Shown piece by piece: positions 50,878 through 62,300 of a stretch of DNA of 64,000 nucleotides (position 1 is the first letter of the stretch; each line of letters starts with the position of its first letter). The stretch is from NCBI RefSeq assembly GCF_018139145.2, contig NC_059478.1:11763001-11827000 (forward strand), in the 5' to 3' direction. A program made the translations under genes and the position numbers. The DNA is from Gymnogyps californianus (Eukaryota > Chordata > Aves > Accipitriformes > Cathartidae). Under the pieces are notes generated by a model. That model was not told where the DNA came from and searched no databases. It worked only from the letters and a program-made list of their open reading frames with translations.

Positions 50878-53800
50878 GCCTTCAGTGTAACCCTCTCAGC
50901 CTGTTCTTGCTACAGAGTATGTGTGGATATAGATAATACAGCAAGCAAGTCTCATTAGAATAACCAAACAGAAAAAAAACACACAAGTTATTTAATGAAC
51001 AAAACATCTAAGGTAGCACTTTTCCATACCTTGAATGGCACTAGTTGTTCAGACCATAATAATATGATGTTGGGTTGTATTATTGGGTCTTTGAACTCCT
51101 TCCCACCCTCCACATCAGATCAGTAATCATTGAAAAACTTCACATTGGGAAGCCTTCTTTTTAGTTTTTACCTCCTTAAATCTTCGGTTCTCATCTCTTG
51201 GCAAAATCCTTTTAAACAGGGCTCACAAGTTAATGGTTAAACTTGTTGTTTGTAGTACCATTAATATAGGTCAAGCAGCACAATAGTTACAACTGCTGAG
51301 AGGGAAGGTACATAAAGACACAGTAAGCAGTTCAGGACCTTATTACAACACGTCTATCAAATGCAGGGGTACAAACAATGTACCTGATTCATCAAAAAGA
51401 TAACTTCTGCTGACAGTACACACTGTTCCCTGGAGTCTCTTACGCATGGCTCAAAAATTAAAATTGGAAATGTAAACTACAGACACATTCTTGCAAATGT
51501 GAGTATGTTTCAGCACAGTGAGCATTTCTATGCAAAATACCAGTTATAGGTAGTGGGATGAATTCAGCCCTCATTTGCATCACTGAGCACTGAAGAAATC
51601 AGTAACAGCTATGACTTTACTCTGCATTTTCTCTCATGTAACCAAGGGAAGAATTTGTCCCACCAGGCCCAAGGACACACATTTTTCAGTGTGGGATGCA
51701 CATGCATAATGCCTACAAGAGGGATTACCTTATGCTTTATTCAAGAATATTCAAAAGGATAGACCTCTATGCCTCAAAAAATTAGTATTTCAGGAATACT
51801 GACAGTAAGTACTTTTTCAAAACTAATGACACCTTAAAGCTTCACAACATGGATTACTTATGCTCAGCACCAGTCATTCACTGCCAGTTCAAATAGACAT
51901 CATTCCTGATTTGGCTCCCAAGCTCCCTGGCCAAGGTTCCCAAACTAAAGTAAGTTCCCAGACACACTGCAGGAGCGAAAGCAGGAGGAATAGCCAGGCC
52001 TCAAGACTGACAAAGCCTACCACGTGTGTCACTGGGACACCTTCCTCTTCACGCTTATTTGTATCATGATAGCATGTAGAAGTATCAATCAAGTTTGCAA
52101 TGTGAAGTGCCTCCCCCACCTTTGCAAAACCAAACATGGTAAAGCTGGCTTTTCTGACCAAGCATTTTGAAAGTATGAATAGCATTTCAAACAGTTTCTC
52201 CCTTTTCAACTGAAATACTTCTAAAATCCTTTTGCCTCAGTCTATTCATTAGAAAACTCTATTCATGCCCAAGATCTAGCAACTGTAAGTCCAAGAGGAC
52301 CAGTCTGACTATTGTTAATCTGGGGTGGAGAGATGAAGTTGAATTAAACAGGATATTTTACTATGTATAACAAAATACCGAACTGATACCAGAAAAACAA
52401 AAGTCATTGCCAATTAAAGTTATAACATGCCTAAGATTTTCTTTCAGACTTTTGTGTTTTTTCATTGGCAAAAATTGAAGACATTTTTCTTCCATTTATC
52501 TCACCGATATAATGTTTTGTATCTCTGTGGTACCTGTTATCTCTTATTTCAATGCTTTTTATGAACCTTGGACTAGGTCTTCAGCAAGTGTGAATCACCA
52601 TAGCTCAATACTGACTTTAACAAAACTCTTGAATCACACTACCTGAAGAGTGATTAACTGATGTTACACAGTCCTGTAGACAGAGAAGGGACATGTAACA
52701 ATAACATGACATTAAAACACAGTAGATCTCAGGTGTAATGCTACTAATGTTTTATGAGATAAAAACATCCTGTGGAATTGTGATTTTAAACACCGCTTAA
52801 AGCTCACCAAAAGCATTCTAACCACCTTGTGCATGTTATACACTGTTATGTATGTCTCATCTGGGGTGTTTTCCAGTAAAATAAAACATGTCACACAATT
52901 AAAAATCTACTTGTGACACTTTTCAAATTAACTCCAGTGCATGTTATATATACTACATAATAAGGACAGATCAATAGGCTACTCTGCCTTCTCATTGTAC
53001 TCATCCTGGTAGGGCAGCCCCTCATGACAGCTTGGATTATAGTTTGCTTCAACACAAATAGTAGCGTGATAAAGGGATTTTTATGCATTCATCTGGACTT
53101 TTTTCTATTCCATATTACAGGTCATCTCTAATAGCTTCATATATTGCACTTCCCTCACTAGGATGAGATGTGCTCCACTTTAACACAGATGTACAGGAAA
53201 CCCCGCTACAGAATAGTTCCTCCCTATTAACAGAGCTGAATCCTTTTTGTGCAGAAACTGCTTTTATTAATGAAAACAGCATTGCCTCACACTATTGGTT
53301 TTCCTGAACATCAATAAAGATTTGATTTAATTCATTTGATAACTACAAAGAAGAAGGAGAAATAAAGCAACAAAGTCAAAAAAACTGTCCACAGAAAATT
53401 ATGAATAAGAAATGTAAGAGTCCACAAAACATGATGTAATTGCCTGTAAAAACACATGTGACATGGTGGGAGTAAGGCTGCTTCCTTAGTTACTCAAGGG
53501 ATCTCTCTGCCCAGTCCAGGAAGCACAAGATGGAGTTGTGCCCTGCTGATGTTCAGATTTCTAAGGGAAGAAGGAAAGGGCTTTGTCTTATCCCACACAC
53601 CACCACCATTTCACCCTGAGAAGATATCTGCTGAATTTCAGCCAATAACACTCCATCCCATTTAAAATGGGGAAATAACAAGACACTTATAAATCCAGCA
53701 GAAACTGTAAGTCAGCCAAACCAGTTCTATTAGCCTCTCTAAACTGTTGTTCTGATTCCAAGATGCGTGTTATATTTCAGTGAATTTCCCCTTCTGTTAT

Positions 53801-55190
53801 TTTGACTGTCCTGTTTAAACACAGTTTTAGGATGGATACAACTAAAGCTGTTGATGTTGCTAAAGCACTTGATAAACATTGATAAATCAGTACAATTCCA
53901 CATTCAGATGTACTTCCATTGGGTTAGCCGGGAGGACAACAATTCACCTGGTTTCTACTAAAATGTCAATAGAAGCACATCTGCCAACACAGCCCTAATT
54001 TAACATCACACATTTGTAAAACTGGTGCAAATTTCTGTGAAAACCACTAGGCCATAATAAAACCATTAATATATCTAATGAAATCTAGTTCCTTACTAGT
54101 GAATCTGTGTGTACCCACTTACGAAGCAGGTGGATGATCCTGGAAATCTGACACTTGCTGTGAAGAAATGTAGACTGTATTAGTGGTGCCTTATCTAAAG
54201 GCATGTTCACACTGTGTGGGAAGGGTACCAAGTAGGCCTCATCTCTGAGTTATGTACTTTATTAAGGATTCTCCTCTTGTGTGGCATGCTTGAAACATGA
54301 CAAAACATTCAGAAAACTACAAGTAGCAAACTCTCCTTTACAACACTTCGGTAACCTGGTAGGACAATAGGGCCTTTGTGCTTTGGAGTGACTCTAGGAC
54401 TGAATCATATCATCACAGTGATTCAAAATTCTCTAAATGGCTTCTCAGAACAATGGTATAAAAGCAATTGAGGCTTAAGGAGAAGTACAAAGTACCATAC
54501 ATTACAGACAGCTTTCAACATTGTGGGTAGTGAAATCACATAAGGTAAAGTGAGGATCACCTCATTCACTATCCAGCCACTTCAGTCTGTCTGCTTTAAA
54601 GATGGTTCTTTTTATCTTCCATAAGCAGAAAGCTGCAGGCTTACAGGTCCGACCTGTGAAACTCTGCCAGGTCTCAGAGTTCCCCAGTGCACACAGAGGT
54701 CTTGCGTGGAAGGTTCAGGTTTCTTGGAGGTTTCGGTTTAACATGTTTAACTTGTATTTTTCTAGTCAGCTTATCTCAAAGATGGCTTGGCAAAATCAAA
54801 GACATAGCTGTGGAAATTCTGGGATGCTTAGATTTTGGGCAGGTTGGTAAAACTGTAATATACTGAAGTGGGATCATAGTTGGTTTTATAGCATACAAGA
54901 CATAGAAGCTGCTTCACAGATAAGATATGATACCTTCTCATAAAGACTGTATAGAACTCAGCCCAATAGACCACTTCCAGATATGATAAATGCGTATTCA
55001 CTTTTGAAGTTATCAACACAGTTACCACCCATGCATGAGGCAGTTAGACATATTGACATGGCTGTCTGAGCTGAAGCCTTTCTCAACAAACAACCTTTTG
55101 CAATAGGATTAGGATTAGCTTCAAATCCCATAAGAATCTGTTATACAGCCCCAGAGCTAAAGCTTTTTAGCATTTGCTGTGGTGTTTGGG

Positions 55191-55207
55191 TTTTTTTTTT
55201 TTTTTTT
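55191..55207. repeat. Poly(T) run, 17 nt
   Basis: Seventeen T residues are followed by AAACAG. The stretch looks like a pyrimidine tract plus acceptor, but no convincing exon follows. Confidence 0.85.
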
Positions 55208-56377
55208 AAACAGAACAGGACCTTTTTATGTGGCAGAACCACTGAGGCTGTAGCTTCACAAACTGTTCTGTTCAAAGAAAGCTCCCTGCAAGACAGGTTT
55301 TCCCTGTGCAGCTGCTTTCAGCATAGACTAGATCAGGAATGGGGTCCCAACAGCCCCCAGCATCCGGTGTAGTCAGAGGGACTTGGGAACCAAAACAACA
55401 TTGTGAATTGCAACTTCCCAGCAGAACAAAACCATGGGGATACAAATGCCATGCTGCAAATGAGGCAAACACTATCAAAGGAGGTGAAGAAATACAGTAC
55501 AAGCTCAAAGGTTAAAAGCAATCCTTATTCTTCCAAAGACTACAGTGCAACAGTACCTGCTATTTTAGTGTTGCATATATAGAATATTTACTGTACCCAT
55601 TTTTTTATATAAAGGAATAATTTCTAGTAACAGCAGCAGTGCTATTACTGCAAGCAGCACAAAAGCCTAACCTGGGAACATCCTTAACATCCGTATTTCA
55701 GAAGGTTCTCAGTGCAGGTGCCAAGATAAGATTTCAGACGTATATGGGAAGCAGCAGCCGGAGGAAAGCTGTTCATACAGAACACAGTGAAGGACCAGAC
55801 AAAGAGAGAAAGATGAGATCTAAAGTCAAAAGGGAGAGAATAAGATCAGACAGCAACAGAATGAAGAAGCAAGAGACAAAAATGTTTGTGTTTGAAGTAA
55901 CAAAATGTGCTTTTATTCATGTTGTGGAAACATTTTAAGCTACAACAATTTCACTTGAATTCTGCTAGTTTCTTAAGTCCACTGATACTATAGGAGAAAT
56001 GATATAGAAATGCTTGACTTCCTGCCAAAATCCTAGAATCTGTTGCAAAGTTACAGAACGTTTTCCAAACTTTTGAAACAATAAAGTCTCAGCTCTTGTC
56101 CCTTCCCAACATTTTATAAAACTACAGTGTCAGTGACTCGACTAAAACAATTCTCACGAGGATAAGTTAGGAAAGGATTCTAGTTCATTATTTCTTTTTA
56201 TAAAGAAAATGATAGAGCTGGTTGGAATCACCACCAACTGAAGTCAGTGTCTCTCGACATTTGCCTGAACACTGAGCTTGAGTCAGAAAGAACTTCCACC
56301 CCATTCCATCCCTCTTCTGTCATTCAGTGTTTGTCATTTGTCTCAGTGTGCTTTGGGTAAATAATTGAGCCAGTACA

Positions 56378-56394
56378 TTTATTTATTTATTTTA
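56378..56394. repeat. Short (ATTT)n microsatellite
   Basis: About four units of ATTT. No other significance is seen. Confidence 0.85.
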
Positions 56395-57259
56395 AGCTTA
56401 ATGGATGTTTGCTCCAAGACTGAAAACCATCACGAAATTGTGTATATTTTATAGTTTGTGAAACTCTGATGCCTTAATGAGAGAATTCCATACAGCTTCT
56501 TGAGACACAAGGTAAGGATCTAGGAAAGGCAAGAAGACACTTCTTTTACAACCAAATAGGAATGTCTACACTGGCATCCTACCCTCACTATCTGATTCAG
56601 AATTTACCATGCCGTTAATATGAAATGAAAAATCAATAGTTCAGTCATTAGCTCCCATCAACTGATGTGTGAGTGTCAAACATGGCAGCAAGTTAATGGT
56701 AACACAAGGCACAGGGGTTATTTTTCAGAAACAGGCTTGAGCCACACATTAAACATGTCCTGGCCCTAACTTCCCACCTGGACAAGGGCTTTGTCCCCTC
56801 TGGAGGCACTAGTGAGCAGCTGAGAAGGGCTGTGTGCCCACACAGCAACCATGTGGTTGGGAGCTGGTGCAAGATTTTCACAAGCAAGAGCTTGTGAAGG
56901 TCAGTGGTGCCCTGTCCAGACACTACTAAAGGGAAAGAGCATGTTCTTCTTAGATGCTCTTCATTGTGAACTATATGAGCAAAATTACTTCCCCCTTTAT
57001 AAAACAAAAAAATCCAAAACTATATATCTATAGGGAGAATCCCAAGATGATCAGGCTGCTATTTGAAAAGCCTCCACATTCTAACTGAAAAGCATGTGCA
57101 AGTCCCCAGCAAGTCCCTATGCTTCATTATAGAAGTAGTTATTGCCCATTCTTAGGAAAGGATGAGGAGAGCACCTACAAAAGCTGTCAGGGCCAACTGC
57201 ACCCTAAGAGGAAGCAAACTGGGAGCTAAGGGCAGCAACAACATAGACTGAATAGAGAA

Positions 57260-57737
57260 CTCACCGACAGAGCGCAGTCCCATGGCACAGGAGCTGGTCA
57301 ATCAGAGTAGTGGCAAGTCCTACCGATGCTCCAGTGGTCATTGGGTGAAAGCAATAAAATCAGCCAGGTCTGAGGTCAAGCCAGGAAATGCAAAGAATAA
57401 GAAGTCAGGAAGAGGCCCCCATCCAGCACAGCTCAGGGAGGGGGCTGAGTCCCCAGCTGGAGCTTAAATGATCCTGTGGCCCTGTGGGCGGGGAGCGTGT
57501 GAGTGGGGGCCCAGGTGAAGCTGATCAGGGCCATTAAGGCCTATTGGTGACCTCGGGGCCCTGACAAAAGCTGCTCTTTTTTATCATCCTACTATCGCTC
57601 TATTAAATATCTCTTACTGTGTATATTTGTATATATTTTTAATACAGTATTTTCCAGAGGTCATGATCGGGTCTCCATCTTAATTGTGCACACTGTTGTC
57701 TGGACTACTGAAAAGCATTTCAGTCTAACACGAGGCA
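57260..57737 (+). mobile_element. Possible solo LTR or decayed repeat (unclassified)
   Basis: A GC-rich, compositionally distinct block begins near 57260. Its middle (about 57460-57560) is CpG- and G-rich. It then turns abruptly AT-rich (TATTAAATATC, TTAATACAG) and ends near GAGGCA at 57737. One base later comes TGGTGACCAGAGG (57739-57751), which resembles a retroviral primer-binding site in starting with TGG. A promoter-like GC-rich U3, an AT-rich R-like zone and a TGG-start sequence after a CA end are the usual order of an LTR. However, I found neither a convincing TG start nor target-site duplication, no matching second LTR, and no gag/pol/env sequence. An ancient non-LTR repeat or a genuine CpG-rich regulatory element is also possible. 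Confidence 0.25.
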
Positions 57738-58141
57738 GTGGTGACCAGAGGAAAGCAAGACTAACAGTTTTAGGATGAGAATAATGTGAGTTTACAGTTA
57801 ATAAGGGTACCTGAACATCTGTTTGTATTTCCTGGTGTGGTAGAAGTACCCAGAATCCCTCGTCTGAGATGAAGAACTTGGTCTAGGCACTATACAAACA
57901 GAATGGCTGAACAGGAGCTAAAGATTTGCATGCCACTGCAGATGCATTAACAGTCTGATTTAAAGCTGCTCCCTGAAAGTCAGGGTTCCTCAGAAATCCC
58001 AGGTGCTACTGCTCTCCCCAGAAATAGAGGCACTCTAATTCCAGGGTCATCTGCATTTTTCACTGTGGTCTAAGCATATAAAATAAAATAAGTATACTGT
58101 CTAACAAACTGTGGGCACATTGTATAAAAATGTATAAAAAT

Positions 58142-58160
58142 ATTAGTATGTTATACTAAT
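58142..58160. repeat. 8-bp inverted repeat with 3-nt loop
   Basis: ATTAGTAT and ATACTAAT flank GTT. The inverted repeat directly follows a tandem pair of TGTATAAAAA units (58121-58140). It is AT-rich and probably fortuitous. Confidence 0.8.
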
Positions 58161-58795
58161 CTATTATTCATGTAACTGCACTAGGGAGACTATGTTCTTG
58201 GAGGAATGAAGTATTTCTCAGATCTTAAGTCCACTTGTTCTGGTTTTTAAGAACTGCAATATTTACCAAGAGTGGTGCCTAGATGACTTGGAAGACAACG
58301 AAAAAACTGTGTTTCTTCAGTGCTATATATGCTTATGAAATATATCCATTGGACAGAATATATATGGTTTTTTATTATGAAGCTTACATCTAAAGTAGTT
58401 ACTGTTGTTCAGATTCCAGCATATGCCTCCAGAAAACAACCACCTTAAATTTTAAATTGCCAAGAGAAAGACTAGTGTTCTGTTTAATTATTAGTGCCAT
58501 AAACCAGAGCAATATTTACCTGTCTATAACACAGCTTAGGAAAATCCACTTATCTCTCCTGCCAGGTGCTATGTTTCTCACAGTTATTAATAAAATGATC
58601 AGAAATCTTTATTTCTGTGTGGCCTTTACCCCACTTTTCTCTCCTGTCCAGTGTCCTTCCCAATGAAAGTCAGCTTTGAAATTTGAACAAATTCTGCACT
58701 TGCTCATTGGGAAGATAGAAAGAAATGGAAGCACTCCTCTGCACGAGATCTGACGCATCGTTTGAGCGCTAAGCCTTGATTCCTCCTCCCTGCAG

Positions 58796-58900
58796 CTGGA
58801 AGGTGGCCCATCGAGTGTGTGTTACCTGCTGTTCTGCAGTTCATCAGCCTCCAGACATCCTTCTATTCCTGGTTCAATAAATGAGTTTCAGTAAGAAGAA
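58796..58900 (+). ncRNA. Candidate terminal exon with poly(A) signal
   Basis: A good 3' splice site is seen: a CTGAC branch-point-like motif at 58750-58754, a pyrimidine stretch TTCCTCCTCCC and then TGCAG ending at 58795. About 80 nt downstream lies AATAAA (58876-58881), so cleavage would be expected near 58890-58910. The frame from 58796 stays open for 32 codons (starting LEGGPSSVCY) to a TAA at 58892-58894. A GTAAGA donor-like hexamer at 58891 means it could instead be an internal exon of 95 nt. No product is recognised. A spliced long noncoding RNA end, a cryptic exon or an LTR-derived signal are all possible. Confidence 0.22.
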
Positions 58901-59165
58901 CCCGTCTGCTTAGATGTGAAACGCCACTCTGAACTGCTTTCTTTTGCCAGTCTTTCACCTTCCATTAGCATTCAGCTTGCGCTCACTCCATGGTCTCAAG
59001 CAAAGCCAGTCCGTGTGCAGCATAGCACACACGTAGCTTCCTTCAGGGGCAGAATTAGTCAGAAACTCATCAGAGCACTCAGGGTCTTTCAGGATTTAGT
59101 CTCCTGAGGTAAAACTTGGTATTTCCATCCTGCCTCAAGCTAAGGTGTTGGGGCGTTTTTGGGTT

Positions 59166-59177
59166 GGGGGGGGGGGG
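59166..59177. repeat. Poly(G) tract, 12 G
   Basis: Twelve G residues follow GGGCGTTTTTGGGTT. Together with the two preceding GGG runs, the segment 59153-59177 satisfies a simple G-quadruplex pattern on the + strand. Confidence 0.9.
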
Positions 59178-59283
59178 ATGGTAACAGTGTCATCTCTGCA
59201 CATATGTACGTATGTTGAAAAAACAGAGAATCTAGCTACCAAATTCAAAAGGTTTTAAGTTCCACTTAAGATCCACTTTAAGA

Positions 59284-59315
59284 CTCTTTCTCCTCTCTTC
59301 TCCTCTCCTCCTTCC
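59284..59315. repeat. Homopyrimidine (TCTCC)n tract
   Basis: About 32 nt consists only of C and T, in TCTCCTC-type units. It is able to form H-DNA or bind pyrimidine-tract proteins. It is a simple repeat. Confidence 0.85.
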
Positions 59316-62300
59316 AAAGTAATATTTTTCTGATATTTTGTTAATAGTGCTCTAAGAAGAAACTGTTTTCTGCTCCTGAGTGCTATGTGAGATGATGGAT
59401 GAGTTCACAACACCTGTTACTGCTACGTACATAGAAGTAATTTCCCCCTGCCTATTTCACAGAAATCTGTTCTTTTCTCACAAAGTCAAACACTCTGCTC
59501 CTATTTCTAGTAAATATCTCCTAGATAAGCTTTGAAAAGATTCCGTGAGTAACTAATTAATATCATTTCTCTTTGTACGCCAATAAGTTAGATTATTGAA
59601 GAAAAGGAGGTGTGCAAGGAATTAAAATTGAAGCTACTTAGGCAGGCAGATAAAACTTGCCTAGATAGCTCTTCTCACACCAAGAAAAAGTTTTATTTCT
59701 CCAGTGCAGAGAGCTAGCACTAAATCTGTCTCCCACCAAAGCTCACGCTACTCCTTCAGTAAAGGCCAAAAGAGGACTTCTGTAATCCACAACTGTATCC
59801 TTCCTTCTTAGGAGTTTTCCTCCTAAGCAGTCCTGTAGGTTTCCTCATCGCTCATTTAACCTAAGAAAGTACTTACAAATGTCTGCATTTACGTCCTCTT
59901 CTAGATATTAATTTATTAGCAGAAATATTCACTAAAATAAATTTTTGTAAGTAATTATTAGGGAAAAGTTACAGGAAGCAATTTTATAATCCCTACAATT
60001 CGTTATTCATCTCCAAATATGGTTTCTGTTAAATTGTGTTCATCCAAACAGAGAACAGAAACGTATGAGAGACTAAAATATTCTGATTAATGTAATCAGG
60101 GAAAACAGTTCGCATTTTGAACACCCACAAAGAACTTACCATGCTTCTGCTCACCAGAGTTGCATTTGAATATGCTGAAAATCATGACTAAGGAGTAGCA
60201 TATGCTGAAATGTATTTTAATGCCCTTACATTCTATTACTGAGGTGATAAACATAACATGTAATATATATATATGTAAGAAAGCAAAACTAACAAGACAT
60301 TTAGTAGTGTTATCATACCGTAAGACCAAACAGGAATTGAGAATCAACTGATGGAAATAACTTTATAAATTAGAACTTTACATTTCAGTACTGTAATTAC
60401 TTCACTGAAAAACCCAAAAGGTGAAGATCACCAGATATATCAGATTCTCTTAATTTCTTTTACAGAACTACTGGGGGAAATGCATAAAACTATTTTTAAT
60501 GCCTTGGTTTTGCACATGTAAAATAATATAAAATTCATGAAGGTGGAGAAAATACACTGAAGCATCCAAAAGAATTTTAAATGTTTGTGATATATCAGGA
60601 GGAATATTGGAATGACTGAAAAGTTTTAAAAGAGTGATTTCCAGATCAAAGAACAGAGTCTGGAAATCTCTTTCCACCTAAGCAAACCTCATGCTGAAAC
60701 CAACTGGACTACTCTCAGGAGCAGACAGCTCATGCCTGGTAGGCGCCATGCCAGGGTCAATGCCATGTTTGCCCTGGACTTTAACTGGAGTGAGGATCAT
60801 GTCCCTCATTTGATGTGCTGTGCTGAACACTTACCTTTTCTGAGATGTATTGATAATAAAGTCGACAATACCTTGAGACGGCATAGAAAGACAACAAGGA
60901 ACATACCGGATTCAGAAGAGCAATATCCAAAATGCTACAGGAAAATTACAAAGTCCTGACTGACTTCACTAAATTTACACCAACATGTACAAGCCAGGGA
61001 TTAAAACTCTTTGAAAAGGTCACTGTTCATTCATCAGTGCATTTCCAGATCTTGTTTCTTAACATCCTTATGTGCCCAAATGAAATCCCACTTGTGAAAA
61101 TGCCCAGGAGAGGAGAAACTCCTTCGGACTCCACTTTTGTGGTAAATGGTTGCAAAATAATTTGATGTGCAAGAGTCAAAGGAGGGATTGTTGCCAAGCT
61201 TTTGAAATCAGGTACACTTTCTTTGAGGGACATTTGTCTGAGGGACAAACAAGGGACAATTTCATCATACAAGAACTCACAAAAAAAAAGACACTAAATG
61301 TTTTTCAATTAATTATCTTCCTGAAAGACCTGAGACAGAAAAGCATGTGTGAAACAATAAAATTACCTTTCAAAAGACTTGTCTCACCCTCTCAGGATGA
61401 AAAGAGGAAAAAAAAAAGGGAGGGGGCCTGAAAAACACCGAGATACAAAATGAGTTTATGGTGCTTCAACCACGGTTAGGAAAAGCTGCTCCGAGTAAGG
61501 TCATTGGCTGCTTTACCAGGGACTTCCATGTGAAAAGCTACAATTCAAAATTCCTGATCAAGCAAAGTATTCAGCCGTAAACTCAGGTACTTAGCTTCAG
61601 TGGTAAAACTCGTATGCCTCATTACACACACCCTTATGTACTTTTTTCAGCTGGGGCCCAAACATATCACTGCTAAACGTATCGAGCTGCTGGATCATAG
61701 GCTGACATAGATTGTTCTGGAGTTTCCCTATGATTTTCTTTTCCCCCACTGGACTAGGTATAAAGAAAGGCAAAGAAAGACTGTCTGGTTATGCACCTGG
61801 TATACATTCCTCTATCCATGGAGACAAAGTATCAGAAAGGAAAAAAAGAACATTTTTCAGTGACCCTGACATTTGATACTGATGCAAAAAAGGAAAGGAA
61901 TGACAGCATTTGAAGCCAAAAGCATGAAGTTTCTTTATATTTCCTATGATTTAATATCTCTCTCCCCCACATACAGCAGATTCCTTTATAGAGACTCTTG
62001 TATATGGGCCAACAGTGCTCCAGCAATGTCTCTGATGACACAGTGGAAAGTTTCTAACCACAGTATCATTTGCAGCATTTCTCGTTTGTTTTATCCCCAG
62101 TCCCCAAAGACATGCTTTTTCTGATGGAATAAATGATTGTTTTCATTGTTTATGAATAGAACTGAAAATCTATTTGATGACCAAATGAATTAGAATAGAC
62201 AGAGAATCAAATTCTTTAGGTTTGTATGAAATCTGTTGTAAAAGCTCACTTCCAGCTTTCACTCAGTCTGAACAGATTAAAAAAATCAGTGACTTCTTTG

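Larger units (their letters stand above)
40290..57250. other. Gene-free AT-rich unique sequence
   Basis: Holds poly(C)/poly(G) tracts (44066, 46066, 50382), a 20-nt A run (42501), the 12-bp hairpin at 48168 and the 18-nt direct repeat at 50832. All open frames are below 107 codons and none is recognised. Confidence 0.65.

Noticed and set aside
57868..57905. TCTAGGCACTATACAAACAG, reminiscent of an ancient amniote interspersed repeat
   Set aside because: The match is one short phrase recalled from memory; the flanks do not continue the similarity, so it was not annotated.
58640..58690. TCTCTCCTGTCCAG acceptor-like site
   Set aside because: The following frames are very short, and no donor or poly(A) signal is placed sensibly.
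60732..61431. Cluster of overlapping 75-93-codon frames on both strands
   Set aside because: No splice sites of quality, no domain, and mutually overlapping frames; likely chance.
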